From: Dactylosporangium roseum
GTDB lineage: Bacteria > Actinomycetota > Actinomycetes > Mycobacteriales > Micromonosporaceae
Assembly (NCBI RefSeq): GCF_025264685.1
Contig: NZ_CP073721.1
Span: 7,457,501 to 7,521,500, forward strand
Direction: 5' to 3'
DNA: 64,000 nucleotides
Shown here: in pieces, positions 1 through 7,969 of the stretch
Position numbering within the stretch: the first letter of the stretch is position 1
Layout: every line of letters starts with the position of its first letter
The notes under the pieces: generated by a model
The model's input: the letters and a program-made list of their open reading frames with translations, nothing else
Database searches by the model: none
What the model was told of the DNA's origin: nothing
Made by a program: the position numbers and the translations under genes

Positions 1-1
1 C

Positions 2-454
2 TTCAAGGTCTCGCGCGCATCGGCGGAGTACGTCCGGCCGATGTGGGACGGCATCGGCACGATCGTGCTGGGCCGGCAACTGTTCGACCTGATGAACGGC
101 TGGGAGGGCCATCCGCCCGTGGGCGACCACGTGGTCGTGGTGTCCCACCGGCCCAAACCCGAAGGCTGGCACCCCGAGGCGTCGTACCACTTCCTCGATG
201 ACGTGACAGCCGCGATCGACAAGGCCAAGGAGCTCGCTGGGGAGCGAGACGTCGCCGTGAACGCCGGCGATGTGGGCGGCCAGATCTTCGCGGCCGGCCT
301 CGTGGACGAGGTGGCGATGGATGTGGTGCCCGTCGTGTTCGGGTCGGGCAAAAGGTACTTCGGCCACATCGACAGGCAGCATTTGCTGGAGGATCCCCCC
401 GTGGTCGTCCAGGGTGACGGGGTACTACACCTGAGGTTCAAGGTACGCCGATAG
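2..454 (+). CDS. RibD/dihydrofolate-reductase-family protein (5' end outside window)
   Basis: The reading frame is open from base 2, so the gene begins upstream and only the C-terminal ~150 residues are here. The visible part fits the RibD C-terminal / dihydrofolate-reductase-like fold: a V-L-G-R-Q-L-F-D segment near the front, a middle 'VVVVSHRP' strand, and a late 'DEVAMDVVPVVFGSGKRYF' stretch typical of the actinobacterial DHFR-family proteins that bind NADPH. Many members are annotated only as 'dihydrofolate reductase family protein' and their substrates are unknown, so no folate role should be assumed. It ends 68 bases before the next gene, on the same strand. Confidence 0.8.
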   Translation, partial: FKVSRASAEYVRPMWDGIGTIVLGRQLFDLMNGWEGHPPVGDHVVVVSHRPKPEGWHPEASYHFLDDVTAAIDKAKELAGERDVAVNAGDVGGQIFAAGLVDEVAMDVVPVVFGSGKRYFGHIDRQHLLEDPPVVVQGDGVLHLRFKVRR

Positions 455-522
455 ACCCGTCGCGCCGCACGACATCGGTGCCGCTGGCGGCGACCGATCG
501 TCCGACAGGAGGGCGTTTTGCG

Positions 523-1077
523 ATGACAGCCGACGATATCGCCGCACACGCGCGGCAGTTGCTCGACGCGAACGGTTACCTGACCCTCGGCACGGTCGAC
601 CCGAGTGGCCGGCCCTGGACCTCCCCGGTCTACTTCGCCGCGTCCGGCCTTCGTGAGTTCTACTGGTGCTCCCAGACCGACGCCGAGCACTCACGCAACC
701 TCACCGAACGCCCGCACGTGAGCATCGTCGTCTTCGACTCCTCCGTCGCGCCCTACCACGGCCGTGCCCTGTACGCGGTCGGGCCTGCGTGCGAGCTGCG
801 AGGCAACGATCTTGAGCGCGGACTGCAGGTGTACCCCGGGCCCAGCGACCGGGGCGCCACCGCGCTGACCCGGGACGACGTGACCGGCTCCTCCCCGTAC
901 CGCCTCTACCGGGCGACGGCGACCGACCTGTGGGTCCTGTGCCCACGCGAGCCGGGACAGCCATGCCCGCTGCACGGTCTCGCCAAGGACCATCGAACCC
1001 GCGTCGAAGAGGAATCCGTACTGATGCTCCAGCATCGGGCTGAACGGGATCCGGACGGCAGCGCCGTGGCGCCCTGA
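523..1077 (+). CDS. Pyridoxamine 5'-phosphate oxidase (PPOX) family FMN-binding protein
   Basis: 184-residue protein. The ATG at 523 is chosen because AGGAGGG lies 9 bases before it (507-513); the frame is open further upstream but without such a site. The N-terminal half has the split-barrel signature of PPOX proteins: 'YLTLGTVDPSGRPWTSPVYFA', followed by 'SRNLTERPHVSIVVFD'. These proteins bind FMN, F420 or haem and usually reduce or oxidise small molecules in the cytoplasm; the substrate cannot be read from sequence. The protein is longer at the C terminus than minimal PPOX domains and has several Cys residues near the end (CPREPGQPCPLHG). It may be co-transcribed with the RibD-like gene just upstream. 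Confidence 0.8.
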   Translation: MTADDIAAHARQLLDANGYLTLGTVDPSGRPWTSPVYFAASGLREFYWCSQTDAEHSRNLTERPHVSIVVFDSSVAPYHGRALYAVGPACELRGNDLERGLQVYPGPSDRGATALTRDDVTGSSPYRLYRATATDLWVLCPREPGQPCPLHGLAKDHRTRVEEESVLMLQHRAERDPDGSAVAP

Positions 1078-1192
1078 GGCCAGGCATAGGCCGCGTTCAG
1101 CGCCGGGTCGGCACCGCCGACCAGCGGGGCGGCGTCCGAGTTCATCATCGTTCGTGTCTGTCCGGCAGGTGAGGACGGCTGGTCCCCCGCTG

Positions 1193-1942
1193 TCAGCGTC
1201 CGCCGGTCACGTCAAGCGTCGTACCGGTGACGAACGCGGCATCCGGCGACAGCAACCAGGCCACGGCGCGCGCAACGTCCTGGACCGTGCCGGCCCGGCC
1301 GAGGGGCTGCTGCGGGCCGAGGCGCCGGGCTCGGTCCGGGTCTCCGCCAGATGCGTGCATCTCGGTGTCGATGATCCCGGGCCGAACGCTGTTGACACGT
1401 ATGCCGTGGGGGGCGACCTCGAGCGCGAGACCGCGCGTCAGGGTGTCCACTGCGGCCTTGCTGGCGGCGTAGTCGACGTACTCGTTCGGCGATCCGAGCA
1501 CTGCCGCCTTGGATGAGATGTTGACTATCGCGCGGTTCGGGATCTGGCTGTCGCGCATCCGGACCACCGCTTCACGGCAACAGGACGCGAGCCCGACGAC
1601 GTTGACGCCGAGGATCCGGGACCACCGGTCGGGCCCGATCTGGTCGAAGGTGCACTGCTGTTCGAGGATGGCCGCGCTGTTGACCAAGGCGATCAGACTG
1701 CCCATCTCGTCAGCGGCGACGAACAGGTCGCGCACCTGCGCCGGGTCGCTGACATCGCATGGCAACGCCCGGACCGGGCTTTCCGGACGGTCGAGCTCGG
1801 CAACCACGTCGCGTGCACGCTCGTGGTTGCCGCGGTATCCCAGCACGAGCGCTCGCCCGGGCACCCCGGCCAGTTCTCGGGCGACTCCCGCACCGATACC
1901 GCGGGTGCCACCAGTGATGACATAGACGCCGGGTGCCTGCAA
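1193..1942 (-). CDS. SDR-family NAD(P)-dependent oxidoreductase
   Basis: 249 residues. TTG at 1940-1942 is taken as start: AGGAGG precedes it by 6 bases and the dinucleotide motif begins at once after it. The classical short-chain dehydrogenase layout is complete: T-G-G-T-R-G-I-G near residue 10, 'VNSAAI' in the middle, catalytic Ser in 'VNISSK', and Y-A-A-S-K; 'VRPGIIDTEM' follows. This is a cytoplasmic, NAD(P)-linked oxidoreductase of the FabG-like group; the substrate is unknown. It is transcribed away from the histidine kinase gene, with about 240 bases of divergent promoter space. Confidence 0.88.
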   Translation of the reverse strand: MQAPGVYVITGGTRGIGAGVARELAGVPGRALVLGYRGNHERARDVVAELDRPESPVRALPCDVSDPAQVRDLFVAADEMGSLIALVNSAAILEQQCTFDQIGPDRWSRILGVNVVGLASCCREAVVRMRDSQIPNRAIVNISSKAAVLGSPNEYVDYAASKAAVDTLTRGLALEVAPHGIRVNSVRPGIIDTEMHASGGDPDRARRLGPQQPLGRAGTVQDVARAVAWLLSPDAAFVTGTTLDVTGGR

Positions 1943-2182
1943 CTCGATCCTCCTGGGGTGAGTGTGTCGGGCCGTGACCCTACGCCCTGCCGCTCCGGAG
2001 CGTGGAAATCGCGTTGCGCTTGCCAGTCGACACCGAGGGTACAATGGTGATACTTGCCACAACCCGCCAAGAGCGACATGGGCTTGCGACAACACGCACA
2101 ACGATCGTCAGCATGTGGCCGGTCGCCGTCCGGGCCGAGCGCGTCTCCCACACGTCATGGCGCGAAACAACGGCGATCGCTC

Positions 2183-4036
2183 ATGGGACGCCTGATGTCG
2201 GTCCTGCCGAGCCGGAGGCCGCCACCGCTCGCGCTCGGGCTCGCGGTCGCTGCGTTGCTCATCATCGCGGAGACACTGCTGCTGTACCCGATCAAGGCAG
2301 CCACCGCCGAGAGCCCCAAAGGGGCGATCTACCTGATCGGCGTCCTCGTGGTCTCGACCGTGTGGGGGGCCAGGCTGGGCGCGGTGACGTCGGTGCTCAG
2401 CGCCTTCGCCTACAACTACTTCCACATCCCGCCCTTCGGGCGGTTGACCGTCGCCACCTCCGGCCAAGACGTCGTACGGCTCCTGGTCTTCACCGCCGCC
2501 GGGCTCTTGGTCAGCATCCTCGCGTCCCGGGCTCGGCTACGCACCGCCGAGGCGACTGAGCGCCGTCGAGAGGCCGACCTCGCGACCGAGCTGGCCAACC
2601 TCATGCTGGGCGCCGCCGAGTTGCGCTCCGCACTGAGTGCCGCGTCACAGCGGCTGGCGCAGGCGTTTGAGCTGCCGTCGGCGGCGATCGAGCTCGACGC
2701 GGTCGCCGCGGACGAGCGGCGGGCCGCGTTCGCGCTGTGCGACGGCGACACCCGCCTGGGCACTCTCTTGGTCCCCGCCGACCTGTCCGAGCACATACTC
2801 GCACGCCTCCAGCAGCGCGTCGTCCCGCCCATGGCTTCACTGCTGCACGCGGCGCTCGACCGCGAGACGATCACCAACTCGCTGAAGACGAGCCGTGAAC
2901 AGGCCACCTCGCTTGCCGAACAACAGGCCTCACTGCGGCGCGTGGCGACGCTGGTCGCGCGTGGCGCCCCACCGGACGAGGTGTTCGACGCGGTCATCGA
3001 GGAGTTGGGCCGGTTCCTCGGATGGGACCGAACGGCGCTGCTGCGCTACGAGCCGGATGGCACGGCCACCATTGTCGCGGCTCGCGGCTGGCTGTCCGGC
3101 GTGCGGTCATTCGACCTCGACGGCGACAGTGTCCTCGCCACGGTGTTGCGCACCGGCCGCGCGGCCCGGATGAACAGCTACGAACACGCCGTCGGCAGCA
3201 TCGCCGAGCTGATTCAGGACATGGGAATCCGCTCGGGTGTCGGCGTGCCGATCGTGGTCGGGGGGCGCCTCTGGGGCGCGGCCATCCACGGGTCCATGGC
3301 GCCCGAGCCGATGCCGGCCGACACCGAAGCACGCATGGCCGACTTCACGGAACTCGTTGCGACCGCCGTCGCCAACGCCGAGAGCCACGCGCAGCTCACT
3401 GCGTCCCGCGCTCGCGTTGTCGCCGCCGCCGACGACGCCCGCCGCCGCCTCGAACGCGATCTGCACGATGGCGCACAGCAACGTCTCGTCGCGATCGCCC
3501 TCCAACTACGCGGGCTAGAAGCGCTGCTGCCGACCGGCCTCGACTCCCTCCGGCAGCAGCTATCGGAAACGGTGAAGAGCGTGACCTGCGTCCACCAGGA
3601 GCTGCGGGAGATCTCCCAGGGCCTGCACCCGGCGATCCTGTCCGAGCACGGGCTTGGACCGGCCGTCAAGGCCCTCGCTCGCCGCAGTTCGACACCGGTC
3701 GAACTCATGCTGGCCATCGACCGACGGCTGCCCGAGCGGGTCGAGATCGGCGCGTACTACATCGTGTCAGAAGCGCTCACCAACGCCGCAAAACATGCCA
3801 GGGCAACTGTAGTCAACGTCGACATCGAAGCGGATCACGCGAACCTCCGGCTCTCCATCCGTGACAACGGCATCGGAGGAGCCACTCCCGGCAAAGGCTC
3901 CGGCCTGATCGGCCTGCGGGACCGCGTCGAAACCCTCGGCGGCCACATGGAAGTCGCGAGCCCGCCGGGTCACGGGACCGCGCTGCTGGCCGAGCTCCCC
4001 GTCAACGACATCCCCGTCGACGACGCGCAAGGGTGA
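2183..4036 (+). CDS. Orphan sensor histidine kinase, DUF4118-GAF-HisKA_3-HATPase
   Basis: 617 residues from ATG 2183; an in-frame ATG at 2195 is an equally good start and neither has a strong ribosome site. The N terminus (about residues 10-110) has several hydrophobic helices and an 'NYFHIPPFGRLTV' segment as in the KdpD-type DUF4118 membrane domain. A helical linker and GAF-like domain follow (about 270-400). The kinase core is of the NarL-partner type: H-box 'RDLHDGAQQR' near residue 426, N-box 'ALTNAAKHA', G-boxes 'DNGIGG' and 'GSGLIGLRDRV'. Such kinases autophosphorylate on the His and pass phosphate to a LuxR-type regulator; none lies next to this gene, so the partner is elsewhere. A palindromic repeat sits 27 bases after the stop. 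Confidence 0.88.
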   Translation: MGRLMSVLPSRRPPPLALGLAVAALLIIAETLLLYPIKAATAESPKGAIYLIGVLVVSTVWGARLGAVTSVLSAFAYNYFHIPPFGRLTVATSGQDVVRLLVFTAAGLLVSILASRARLRTAEATERRREADLATELANLMLGAAELRSALSAASQRLAQAFELPSAAIELDAVAADERRAAFALCDGDTRLGTLLVPADLSEHILARLQQRVVPPMASLLHAALDRETITNSLKTSREQATSLAEQQASLRRVATLVARGAPPDEVFDAVIEELGRFLGWDRTALLRYEPDGTATIVAARGWLSGVRSFDLDGDSVLATVLRTGRAARMNSYEHAVGSIAELIQDMGIRSGVGVPIVVGGRLWGAAIHGSMAPEPMPADTEARMADFTELVATAVANAESHAQLTASRARVVAAADDARRRLERDLHDGAQQRLVAIALQLRGLEALLPTGLDSLRQQLSETVKSVTCVHQELREISQGLHPAILSEHGLGPAVKALARRSSTPVELMLAIDRRLPERVEIGAYYIVSEALTNAAKHARATVVNVDIEADHANLRLSIRDNGIGGATPGKGSGLIGLRDRVETLGGHMEVASPPGHGTALLAELPVNDIPVDDAQG

Positions 4037-4063
4037 CGGCCGTCCCGTCTGCTCCGGGCGACT

Positions 4064-4122
4064 CCATGATCATCGGAACGATCTGGCTATCGGGGCAGCC
4101 ACACATCTTTCCCATGATCATG
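4064..4122. repeat. Palindromic repeat, copy A
   Basis: Inverted repeat with arms ATGATCAT...TCTGGCT and AGCCA...CCATGATCAT around a short CGGGG loop. The left arm carries mismatches (ATCGGAACGAT where other copies read ATGGGAAAGAT). The left flank CCGGGCGACTCC matches the flanks of the other copies. It lies in the 222-base gap after the histidine kinase gene and before the 3' end of the facing SRPBCC gene, so it could also end transcription from both sides. Confidence 0.85.
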
Positions 4123-4258
4123 AACCCGGGCGGCCGGCACACCTCGGCGGCACACCTCCGCGCCCAGCGACCGAGCTATCGGGCCTTGGTCGGTTGGCAA
4201 AGGGGCCGTTGGGCTCAACTACGCGGCCTCGTCGCTGACGGTACGTGTTGAATGGCCT

Positions 4259-5200
4259 TCAGCCGAGTGACGGCTCAGGCCGCGGCGCCGCCCGGACGGT
4301 GCGAGCGAGCATGGACCGGACCACGAGCGGGTGCACTCGGCGCACCACCGCCAGGTACATCCGTCCGCGACGGGTGCGTGGCCTGGCCAGCGTGGAACAG
4401 ACCACAGTGGCTGGCCCGAGGTACAGCGAGATGCGCACGTCGAAGTGGCGGGTGTCGGCGCCGAAGAGGATCTCGTCGTCTACTGTCGCGAGCGGGGCGA
4501 ACACAGTGCGGCGCTCGAGCCGCTCCAGCCCGGGGATCCGGTTGCGCAGCGCCATGAGGCCGGCGACCCAGCGCGGTGGCCGCGTGAACATTCTCTCCCG
4601 CCAGGCTGCCGGATCGGCGCTCGCGCCGGACGGACGGCCGCCCTGCCACGCGTCCATGAGGTCGACGCGGTCGAGAGCGCCGCGTGCCAACCGCGCGTCG
4701 GCCGGCAGTGGTACCCGCCGTGGAGCCGGCACACGGAGGCGGCGCAGCAGGCGCACCCACGGCGACCAGCGCGCCGGTCTGTCGACGGCACCCGTGGCGG
4801 CCCGCTCGGCGTTGTCGAAGGCGTCGTGCATGAGGGCCTCGTGTATCCATCGGATGGCCAGCGGCCACCTGAGGGTCATCGCGCCGGTTGCTCGGCCGGT
4901 CAGCTCGTGGACGAGGACGGCACGCCGACCGGCCGCTTCGACCCGCAGCTCGTGATGACCCTCGAGACCGATGGCCGGATCGAATCGGAACCGGACTCGC
5001 CGGCCCGGCTCGTACTCCTCGACGGAGTAGCGGATCGGTCCGTGTCCACCGACGGCACCCACCCGCAGCGGCCGGTCAAGGCGCAGCGGCGGCCAGGCGT
5101 GTGCCGGCCACACTCGATCGTCGGGGCTGGCCAGTCGGTCGATGAGCGCGCCTACCACCTCGGCGGGTGCGTCGATGGTGCGGCGTTGGACGTTACGCAT
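4259..5200 (-). CDS. SRPBCC-like protein with C-terminal DUF2867-like domain
   Basis: 313 residues from ATG 5200, which has GGAGGT 5 bases upstream; the frame is open beyond it but through the operator region. Residues ~1-140 look like an SRPBCC/START-type ligand-binding fold ('RRTIDAPAEVVGALIDRL' and later 'ALMHDAFDNAERA'). Residues ~150-313 include tryptophan- and arginine-rich stretches that resemble DUF2867-type proteins, so the two folds appear fused; this second call is by eye only. The gene is divergent from a TetR regulator and both promoters lie over two 18-bp palindromes, so it is very likely the TetR protein's regulated target. The ligand is unknown. Confidence 0.6.
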   Translation of the reverse strand: MRNVQRRTIDAPAEVVGALIDRLASPDDRVWPAHAWPPLRLDRPLRVGAVGGHGPIRYSVEEYEPGRRVRFRFDPAIGLEGHHELRVEAAGRRAVLVHELTGRATGAMTLRWPLAIRWIHEALMHDAFDNAERAATGAVDRPARWSPWVRLLRRLRVPAPRRVPLPADARLARGALDRVDLMDAWQGGRPSGASADPAAWRERMFTRPPRWVAGLMALRNRIPGLERLERRTVFAPLATVDDEILFGADTRHFDVRISLYLGPATVVCSTLARPRTRRGRMYLAVVRRVHPLVVRSMLARTVRAAPRPEPSLG

Positions 5201-5208
5201 CGCTACCT

Positions 5209-5250
5209 CCATACGGTGCCGTATGGTCGACACCATACGCTACCGTATGG
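5209..5250. promoter_or_regulatory. Double palindromic operator between SRPBCC and TetR genes
   Basis: Two 18-bp inverted repeats are visible. 5209-5226 has half-sites CCATACGG and CCGTATGG around a 2-base centre (perfect). 5233-5250 has CCATACGC and CCGTATGG (one mismatch). Centres are 24 bp apart, just over two helical turns, which fits two TetR dimers on nearby faces. The sites overlap the start of the TetR gene and lie directly upstream of the SRPBCC ribosome site, so the regulator probably represses both genes. Confidence 0.8.
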
Positions 5251-5819
5251 AAATGGCACAACGACGTCTGACCGCCGACGACTGGTCGCGCGCGGCCCTC
5301 GGTGTCATCGCCGACTCCGGCCTCGCGGCCGTCGCCGTCGAGCCCCTCGCGGCGCGTCTCGGCGCGACGAAAGGCAGCTTCTATTGGCATTTCCCCAACC
5401 GTGACGCGCTCATCGACGCCGCCCTGCGGCTGTGGGAGCAGACCCGCACCGACGCCGTCATCGCCCTGGTGGAGGCCGGTGGCAGCCCGACGGAGAAGTT
5501 GCGGGTGTTGTTCACCACGGTCCTGGGCCACGCCGCCGCCGGGCGGCTGGAGGGTGGTCTGATGGCGGCTGCGGACCACCCGTCGGTCGGCCCTGTCGTA
5601 CACCGGGTCGCTGCCCGCCGGCTCCAATACGTGGTGCAGCTACTCGCCGAAGCCGGCTTCGGCGCCGACGAGGCGCGGCACCGAGCCCTGCTGGCCTATT
5701 CCGCGTATCTGGGTCAGTCGCAGCTCGCCGCCCGCCTGCCGGAGCTGCTACCGACGGACGAACGGGAGCGGGAGGCGTACACCACCCAGGTGCTGTCGGT
5801 CCTGCTGTCCCACGAGTGA
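5247..5819 (+). CDS. TetR/AcrR-family transcriptional regulator
   Basis: About 190 residues. The helix-turn-helix is near the N terminus: 'LGVIADSGLAAVAVEPLAA' then 'LGATKGSFYWHFPNRDALI', the usual TetR recognition helix. The C-terminal two thirds is a variable helical ligand-binding and dimer domain. Candidate starts are ATG 5223, 5247 and 5253. All fall in or next to the second operator and none has a ribosome site, so the message may be leaderless. It is divergent from the SRPBCC gene and is probably its local autoregulated repressor. Confidence 0.85.
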   Translation: MEMAQRRLTADDWSRAALGVIADSGLAAVAVEPLAARLGATKGSFYWHFPNRDALIDAALRLWEQTRTDAVIALVEAGGSPTEKLRVLFTTVLGHAAAGRLEGGLMAAADHPSVGPVVHRVAARRLQYVVQLLAEAGFGADEARHRALLAYSAYLGQSQLAARLPELLPTDEREREAYTTQVLSVLLSHE

Positions 5820-6080
5820 CGAAGCTCGATCCACGCCCATCGGACGGCATTCACGAATGGCGGTGCAACCGACATGCACGCCGCCGTTGAGCGAGCCGCC
5901 GATACTTCCCAGTGGGGCAACCCCACCGGCCGGCTGCTACCCACCGCCAACGGCGAAAGTGGCGGCGGCGACCCTGTCGGCCAGGAAGACCTGTCCCGTC
6001 CACATCGACCCCGCCTGCCCCCCGATACGGTCGCGAAGCTCCGTCGACAGGGTGCTCGCCGCAGTGCCAGGATGGCCGCG

Positions 6081-6914
6081 ATGGACTCTTACGTCGAGCG
6101 TCCGCCCTTGCCGGGGTTGGCGGGCGTCGTGCGGACGGTCTGGATCCAGCGCACCGGTGCCGCGGCGTATGCGCAACGACACCTGCCCACGGGCGGGGTC
6201 GAGATGCACTTTCCGATCGGCGGCCGTCCCCAGTTGGTCGGTCCGCTGACCGGTCCGGAGATCGAGATCATCCCGCCGCGCACCACCATCGTGGGCGTGC
6301 GGTTTCGGCCAGGGACTGCGCCGCCCCTGCCGGCGGTGCTCGACGACCTGGTAGACCAGCGCCTGAGCCTGGCGGAGCTGTGGGGACGTTCGGCAGACCG
6401 CCTCGTGGAGGCGATGGCCCGGGCCGAGACGCCCGAGCGGGCGCTCACGGGTCTACAGGCCCACCTCTTGCGGGAGTTCCGAGGCGCGGCGCACGTGGAT
6501 CCGCTGGTACGCGAAGCCGTGCAGGCGTTGATGCCGTGGCATCCGGTCAACATCGACGCCCTGGCCACCCACCTGGCGCTCTCCGCCAGCCAGCTACGCC
6601 GCCGCTGCCTACAGGCGGTGGGGGTGAGTCCCAAGGTCCTGCAGCGCACGTTGCGGTTTCAGGGATTTCTCGCGCTGGCTCAGGCCGGCGCGAGGTCCTC
6701 GGGCCGGCCTGGCGCGGACGGCGTGGCGGGGTTGGCGGTCGACGTGGGCTACGCCGACCAGGCACACCTCAGCCGTGAGTGCCTGCGCCTGACCGGCCTC
6801 CCCCCGAGCCGGTTCCTCGGGGGCACCGTCGATCGCTGCGCCTGCGGCCATGAACACTCCGCCTCCTACACACCCTTCCTCGCCACTCGTAGCAGGCCGC
6901 CACTGCGGGTCTGA
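6081..6914 (+). CDS. AraC-family transcriptional regulator
   Basis: 277 residues from ATG 6081, with AGGATGG upstream; ATG 6072 is an alternative. The N-terminal ~150 residues resemble the DUF6597-type sensor of AraC-like proteins ('RHLPTGGVEMHFPIGGRP', 'VGVRFRPGTAPPLPAVL'). The C-terminal part has two helix-turn-helix segments: 'NIDALATHLALSASQLRRR' and 'LAVDVGYADQAHLSRECLR', ending in the usual G-x-P-P-S-R-F. The inducer is unknown. It stands alone after the TetR gene, on the same strand, about 260 bases away. Confidence 0.83.
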   Translation: MDSYVERPPLPGLAGVVRTVWIQRTGAAAYAQRHLPTGGVEMHFPIGGRPQLVGPLTGPEIEIIPPRTTIVGVRFRPGTAPPLPAVLDDLVDQRLSLAELWGRSADRLVEAMARAETPERALTGLQAHLLREFRGAAHVDPLVREAVQALMPWHPVNIDALATHLALSASQLRRRCLQAVGVSPKVLQRTLRFQGFLALAQAGARSSGRPGADGVAGLAVDVGYADQAHLSRECLRLTGLPPSRFLGGTVDRCACGHEHSASYTPFLATRSRPPLRV

Positions 6915-6965
6915 GCCTGCGCGTTTCATTCAAGACCCGCCTTCACGCCGCCGATAGCGTCGAGC

Positions 6966-7040
6966 ATGTGCCCGGTCAACCCCGCCTACCGGGACGTCCG
7001 TCCCCGGCTCGTGGTGCTGTGCCGCTCGGCTCCGGCGTGA
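6966..7040 (+). other. Possible 24-codon upstream peptide
   Basis: A short frame starting ATG-TGC codes for 24 residues with Cys at positions 2 and 19 and an R-P-R-L-V-V-L-C-R stretch. It lies 25 bases before a second short frame that leads into the PPOX gene. It has no ribosome site, and GATAGCGT just upstream could be a -10 element for a leaderless start. It may be a leader peptide acting on the genes downstream, or chance; I do not recognise a family. Confidence 0.25.
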
Positions 7041-7065
7041 CGCACCCGCACTACGAGGTGGTCCG

Positions 7066-7245
7066 ATGATCCTCGTCACCGGCGGGCTCGGCGACCTCGG
7101 ACACGACGCCGTCGTCACCTCCTACCGCCGGACCGACGTGTACATCGGTCGAACCAAGCCGCATGCGGTCGCCCCCGGCTTGCCTCGGCGCCGACCCCTA
7201 CCTCGACATCACAATCCCCGCCGAAAGGAGCACTCCCATGCTTGA
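7066..7245 (+). pseudogene. Stub of an NAD(P)-binding (NmrA-like) reductase
   Basis: After GAGGTGG and ATG 7066 the first ~20 codons read M-I-L-V-T-G-G-L-G-D-L-G-H-D-A-V-V, the opening beta-alpha-beta glycine motif of NmrA/SDR-type NAD(P)-binding proteins. After about codon 22 the frame loses all resemblance, becomes rich in Arg and Pro, and stops at 7245, overlapping the start of the next gene. I read this as the leftover N terminus of a deleted gene. A translated coupling peptide for the PPOX gene is possible. Confidence 0.45.
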
Positions 7246-7621
7246 CCCGTACGTGCGCTGCGTCCTCGACGGCGCCTCGATCGCCCATCTCGCCACCGTC
7301 CTCCCGGACGGCTCGCCGCACACCACCCCCGTCTACGTCGGCACCCACGGCGATCGGGTCGCCTTCTTCACCGGCCCAGACACGCGTAAGGCCCGCAACC
7401 TGCGCCGCGACCCTCGCCTGGCGCTGTCCATCGCACCCGCCGACAACCCGTTCACGCCGGTTGTCGTCCGTGGACGAGTCGTGGAATGGGTCGAGGGCGA
7501 TCCGGCGTGGGAAATCATCGACCGGCTGGTCACCAAGTTCACCGATCAGCCCTACCCCCGAGGACAGGAACGCGTCGTGGCCCTGATCGAGCCCGAGCGA
7601 CAGACCGTCGGCGTCGGCTGA
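7238..7621 (+). CDS. PPOX-class F420-dependent oxidoreductase
   Basis: 127 residues from ATG 7238, with AAAGGAG 7 bases before it. The whole length matches the short PPOX/F420-dependent reductase pattern: 'HLATVLPDGSPHTTPVYVG', 'DTRKARNLRRDPRLALSI', 'VVRGRVVEWVEGD'. Members of this group use deazaflavin F420 (or FMN) to reduce small substrates in the cytoplasm. It is distinct from the longer PPOX protein at the left end. A stub of a reductase gene overlaps its start by 8 bases. The gap from 7622 to 7912 holds no recognisable gene; the next feature is palindromic repeat B. Confidence 0.85.
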   Translation: MLDPYVRCVLDGASIAHLATVLPDGSPHTTPVYVGTHGDRVAFFTGPDTRKARNLRRDPRLALSIAPADNPFTPVVVRGRVVEWVEGDPAWEIIDRLVTKFTDQPYPRGQERVVALIEPERQTVGVG

Positions 7622-7912
7622 GTCGTCGGACCGCCTTCGAGTCCAGAAGTCAACCGCCGCCGGTGCGGTGCGCGTGTCGCACCGGCTGATACACACGGGC
7701 GCGATCGCCCATCCCAGCAATCTGGGATGGGCGAGCAGCTTGAAGACCGGCGCTCCGGGCGGGCGACGCCTCGGGCACAAGGCCGCGGAGTTCAGCCCAA
7801 ACAGCCCCTTCTCAACCCGGATCAGGCCGATAATTCGGGCGCGGGCCTCGGACGCCGAGGCGAGCCGGCCGGCACGCGATCCGCCGCAATCCACCGCCAG
7901 CCCGCTCGATCA

Positions 7913-7969
7913 CATGATCATGGGAAAGCTATGGCTGCCCCGCTAGCCAGATCTTTCCCATGATCATGG
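7913..7969. repeat. Palindromic repeat, copy B (inverse orientation)
   Basis: Arms CATGATCATGGGAAAG and TTTCCCATGATCATG enclose GCCCCGCTAGCC-like inner pairs. Read on the minus strand it is closer to the other copies: left flank CCGGGCGACTCC, right flank TCGAGCGGG. The left boundary on the minus strand lies inside the GH16 gene: the TGA of CCATGATC is that gene's stop codon. Confidence 0.88.
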
